DNA of 29,333 nucleotides, taken from contig JAPTJF010000609.1 in the NCBI GenBank assembly GCA_029339195.1, forward strand, positions 1 to 29,333. Direction: 5' to 3'. Both the position numbers and the translations under genes were made by a program. Positions 26,701 through 29,333 of the stretch are shown here, piece after piece. Position 1 is the stretch's first letter. Each line of letters opens with the position of its first letter. The stretch comes from Micractinium sp. NFX-FRZ. Lineage: Eukaryota; Chlorophyta; Trebouxiophyceae; Chlorellales; Chlorellaceae. Below the pieces are notes generated by a model. It was not told the origin of the DNA. It did not search any database and saw only the letters and a list, made by a program, of their open reading frames with translations.

Positions 26701-29333
26701 ATGGCGGGGGCGGAGGGGGCTTCGGAGGCGGTGGTGAGGGCGGGGATGGGACTGGCAGCGTGGCCGCAGGAGGCTGGGTCACTGCAGCCTCAATTTGCAC
26801 AGGCGGGCTCCTTGCGGGTGGCAAGGGGCTGGGTGGCGGCAGTGGTGAGGGCGAGGGCGGCGGTGACGAGGAAGGCGTGGGCGGGGGGCTCTCAATGGCC
26901 TGCACACAGCACAGCGGGGGGAGAAGAGGGCGCACGTGGGGTCGGCCACAGGCCCTGCTCAAGGTTGTGGTGCAGGGGGCAGTCCGCGCCAATGTCAATC
27001 AATCAATCGACCAATCATTCAACTACACATAAGGTCCACGGAGCCAGCAGGACTCAAGGGGCGGGACACGGGTAGTGTACAGTGCAGCCGTGCCACAGTG
27101 CATGCGCTGCACCAGGTGTCACTGGGTAATGGCCGATCGGTGGACTCTTGTGGAGGAAGAGAAGAAAGAAAGGCTGTGTGTCTCTTGGTCTCCCCACCAT
27201 TGGCTGCTACTGAGAGTGCGGGGCCGCAGCATGCCCAGCACGGCTGATGCTGCCCAGCGTGCCTCTCTTATGTCATTTCGGGAGAGCTGGCACTCGCAGC
27301 ACACCCTCCCCTTCCCCTCTCACGGTGCAGAAGCCCACGCCGGCCTTGCTCTTGCTACCGCAGCCTCGGGGCATGCAGGCGGGGGCATCCGTGGGGCAGT
27401 CCAGCGCTGCAGCAGCGGAAGCAGGGGGCGCACATGTTGGTTGCGTGAATTGGTATCAGCGCTGCGATGAGTCAGCTACACCAACTCTGACTAAGCAGGG
27501 CCCACCGTTGCCGAGTGAGGGTCGAACAGATGCACAAGCTGGCATATCCTGGCCTGCCAAACAGCATGTGGAGTGCCTCAATGTGACCATCCCAGTGGCA
27601 AGGTAAGACTTACTCGAAAGGCACAGGCGCCCATTGTATGTTGGCGGCTTGCCGCCCCCCGGGTTGCCCGGCTGCACCTGCTCTCGGCACTGCCGTGAGT
27701 TGCTGCACACGCCGCACACGCCGCAGTACGCCTGCCCCTCCTTGCACTCGCCCTCGCCCGCCTCCTGGCACTGGCAGGCGCCCGCCACGCAGAGGCAGGC
27801 GCCGTTGGGGCAGGAGCCGCAGAAGCCGGTGCAGAAGCTGAAGGCCTGCGGGAGCAGAAGGTCGGAAACCAAAAATAATTTGGAAGGGATTGTCGTAGGT
27901 GAGAGTGTGCGGGACAGGGAGGTCAGCGGGCACAGCAAGCCAGGGATACGCCTGGAGGCCCTGCTGCATAGTTGGTGCTCCGACGGAACTATGTGGCTGG
28001 TAGCAGGACGCACCGGTTGGCCGCGGCACACGTCAATGGGCGGCGAGGGGCTTGGGGGTGGTGGAGGGGAAGGGCTGGGAGGCGGAGGGGGTGAGGGGGA
28101 GGGCGGGGGTGGGGGGGAGGGGCTAGGAGGGGGCGGCGGGGAGGGCGACGGGGGTGGTGGAGGGGAGGGGCTGGGCGGCGGAGGGGGTGAGGGGGAGGGC
28201 GGGGGTGGGGGGGAGGGGCTAGGAGGGGGCGGCGGGGAGGGCGACGGGGGCGGTGGTGGAGAGGGGCTGGGCGGTGGAGGTGGGGAGGGTGAGGGCGGAG
28301 GTGGTGAGGGGCTTGGTGGAGGTGGTGGGGAGATGCCGGGCGGCATGGGAGGGGGTGAGGGGGAGGGCGGTGGTGGGGGGGATGGGCTGGGCGGGGGAGG
28401 TGGCGAGGGGGAGGGCGGGGGTGGTGGAAAGGGGCTGGGCGGGGGAGGGGGCGATGGCGAAGGGGGCGGGGGCGGTGATGGGCTGGGTGGTGGGGGTGGG
28501 GGTGACGGGCTTGGTGGAAAAGGAGGCAAGGGGCTGGGTGGGGGGCTCTCAATCCTCTGCGTTGGGTAAGCACACAAGCATTTGATTGGGGAATCGTGTA
28601 TTTGTTTTACAATGCTGCCTGCACCTCCCAAGCTCTCTCAGGCCATCTCAGCCAGCACTACTTTATAAGTATAGAAGGGCACCCCTTCCTGAAGCCACTC
28701 CCAGCTGCTGGTCACCGGGCACACCGCAATGCACGGGCAGCAGCACACCCTCCCCTGCCCCTCTCACGGTGCAGAAGCCCACGCCAGCCTTGCTCTTGCT
28801 GCCACAGCCACGGGGCATGCAAGCGGGGGCATCTGAGGGGCAGTCCAGCGCTGCAGCAGAGGAAGGTGGGGGCGCACAGCTTGGTTGTGTTGTGTTGTGA
28901 TATGTTTTGTTGGTTTGAATTGGGTTGGTGGGCAAGCTAAATCAAACAGGAAGCGTTTCAACGGCGTGCCAGCTTAGCTTAATCTGAAGCCCTGAGCCTT
29001 TCCCATGTTAGAAGTGCTGATGGGCCAGGGTATATGTACTGTACAGTACACCAGTTGCAACGGGCCCGAGGAACAGAGGTCGTCCAAATGGCAAATGCCG
29101 TCTAAACAAAATGGCCCTGACAAAGCTTGAACCCCTAGCTGGTGATGTAACTCACTTGAAAGGCACAGGCGCCCGTTGTAGGTCAGCGGCTTGCCGCCCC
29201 CCGAGTTGCCCGGCTGCACCTGCTCTCGGCACTGCCGTGAGTTGCTGCATACGCCACACACGCCGCAGTACGCCTGCCCCTCCTTGCACTCGCCCTCGCC
29301 CGCCTCCTGGCACTGGCAGGCGCCCGCCACGCA
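17790..29333 (-). CDS. Giant surface protein: repeated 18-Cys modules + Ser-Pro linkers + multi-pass membrane domain (3' part, at least 1,581 aa)
   Basis: 24 exons, 5' to 3': >29333-29156, 28850-28768, 28556-28014, 27845-27614, 27406-27324, 26899-26618, 26247-26016, 25759-25677, 25475-25176, 24876-24420, 23880-23715, 23506-23461, 23237-23174, 22817-22699, 22365-21884, 21576-21463, 21209-21107, 20796-20701, 20489-20400, 19888-19806, 19589-19418, 19135-19089, 18800-18717, 18396-17790. Every phase joins. Residues counted from the window edge: 1-572 hold Cys-rich modules (SFCTGFCGSCPNGACLC..., then LDCPSDAPACMPRGCGS) separated by (SPPPP)n linkers; 573-672 a third linker; 673-824 a globular part (VYVVTTTGVDV); 850-950 three hydrophobic segments; 957-1189 a long basic/Ala-rich loop; 1190-1310 four more hydrophobic segments; then a Ser/Pro/Ala tail to 1581. 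It is probably an extracellular-matrix-facing receptor or channel, but I do not recognise the membrane domain. The upstream part lies beyond the window. Confidence 0.85.
20048..20090 (-). repeat. Ghost copy of an exon start (giant gene, exon 19888-19806)
   Basis: Minus-strand CATGTGCCCGCCAG/GTCGTCAGCTGCGC copies the true acceptor and exon start (CGCAG/GTCATCAGCTGCGC). It would encode VVSCARGLA against the true VISCACDLG. It lies in the intron just upstream of the true exon, about 185 bases away. Confidence 0.75.
22560..22610 (-). repeat. Ghost copy of an exon end (giant gene, exon 22817-22699)
   Basis: About 50 bases repeat the end of the exon encoding the third hydrophobic segment (true copy 22695-22745). 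It reads SFWLVGRHLALA then GTGAGC, against SFWLVIRHLALV then GTGAGT. It is 135 bases downstream in the following intron and keeps a usable GT donor. Confidence 0.87.
23895..23938. repeat. GGGGA simple repeat
   Basis: On the transcribed strand this is a CCCCT run 5 to 50 bases upstream of the CAG acceptor of exon 23880-23715, so it is the polypyrimidine tract of that intron as well as a microsatellite. Confidence 0.85.
24027..24140. repeat. 17-bp minisatellite, 6.7 copies, in intron
   Basis: The unit gagggaggatgctttg(a/t) repeats in exact 17-base steps from 24027, six full copies and a 12-base partial one, with one g-to-c change in copy 5. It lies inside the intron between exons 24876-24420 and 23880-23715. 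Confidence 0.97.
25176..25475 (-). repeat. Coding Ser-Pro linker exon (third linker)
   Basis: One 100-codon exon of the giant gene, KLESPSPPVPPSPPPP then units of PSPPPPSPK / PSPPPPK. The nucleotide repeats are regular (about 30-60 bases), so length variation is likely. Phase 0 at both ends. Confidence 0.9.
26016..26247 (-). repeat. Cys-rich module exon, last copy
   Basis: 77 codons with 13 cysteines, from AFSFCTGFCGSCPNG to NGKLCLS. It is one of three copies (others 27614-27845 and 29156 to beyond 29333). Over about 185 bases it differs from the 27614-27845 copy by only three silent changes, and the match runs into the upstream intron. Confidence 0.93.
26618..26899 (-). repeat. Coding Ser-Pro linker exon ending DVCLGQP (second linker)
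   Basis: 94 codons starting AIESPPPTPSSSPPP, interrupted by a non-repetitive stretch (VQIEAAVTQPPAA), and ending in DVCLGQP, the first Cys of the next module. Phase 0 at both ends, so the exon can be gained or lost without a frameshift. Confidence 0.9.
27614..27845 (-). repeat. Cys-rich module exon, middle copy
   Basis: Same length and phases (0 in, 1 out) as the other copies. Its C-terminal 20 codons (PGGGKPPTYNGRLCLS) differ from the last copy but resemble the copy at the right edge, so the similarity is uneven along the exon. Confidence 0.93.
28014..28556 (-). repeat. Coding Ser-Pro linker exon ending DVCRGQP (first linker)
   Basis: 181 codons, mostly PPPPPSPSP repeats after RIESPPPSP, with a central break (PPMPPGISPPP). 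It is twice the length of the other linkers. It ends DVCRGQP in phase 0 like the second linker. The antisense strand is an open Gly-rich frame, which is a by-product. Confidence 0.92.

Noticed and set aside
27634..28569. Gly-rich (GGGGEGLGG) plus-strand frame, and a similar one at 25156-25506
   Set aside because: It is the mirror image of the coding Ser-Pro linkers, which join in phase with Cys-module exons on the minus strand.
17790..29333. Naming the giant protein a pherophorin
   Set aside because: It shares the Ser-Pro linkers, but I see no pherophorin globular domain, and the Cys modules and membrane segments are foreign to that family.

Overview
The window reads as nuclear DNA of a green alga (Chlorophyta, most plausibly a high-GC trebouxiophyte of the Chlorella/Micractinium type; that placement is inference). 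Reasons: every gene is broken into short exons by GT-AG (rarely GC-AG) introns with CAG acceptors; there is a plastid-type NFU iron-sulfur carrier; secreted proteins carry extensin/pherophorin-like Ser-Pro linkers; and G+C is very high. No bacterial operons, tRNA or rRNA genes, or CRISPR arrays were seen. All gene models were built by hand from splice consensus and reading phase, and each spliced CDS that lies wholly in the window divides exactly by three.

Layout: 194-1258 (-) is the 5' part of a secreted Pro/Cys-containing protein that runs off the left edge. 1259-3599 holds no gene I can support. 3600-8871 (-) is a ten-exon gene for a 491-residue protein joining a GrxS16-type GIY-YIG domain to a plastid NFU protein with two NifU C-terminal-like domains. 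9208-11504 (+) is a five-exon secreted protein made of a small six-cysteine segment and a Hedgehog-type Hint autoprocessing domain. 11996-12707 (-) is a small prefoldin/PDRG1-like protein. 12980-14725 (+) is an acidic, coiled-coil-prone protein of unknown function. 15588-16687 (+) is a secreted protein with an eight-cysteine pattern like plant lipid-transfer proteins. 17790 to beyond 29333 (-) is the 3' part of one very large gene: repeated 18-cysteine modules joined by Ser-Pro-rich linkers, then about seven hydrophobic segments with a long internal loop, then a Ser/Pro/Ala-rich tail.

The genes do not form a pathway. Two pairs are divergent across short spacers (8872-9207 and 12708-12979), so shared promoters are possible. 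Four of the proteins (194-1258, 9208-11504, 15588-16687, 17790-29333) look extracellular or cell-surface.

The most unusual signal is not a gene. Introns of at least three genes contain degenerate second or third copies of the neighbouring exon's edge, splice site included ('ghost exon edges'). One copy keeps an in-frame usable donor. This points to repeated local tandem duplication across splice junctions in this genome.
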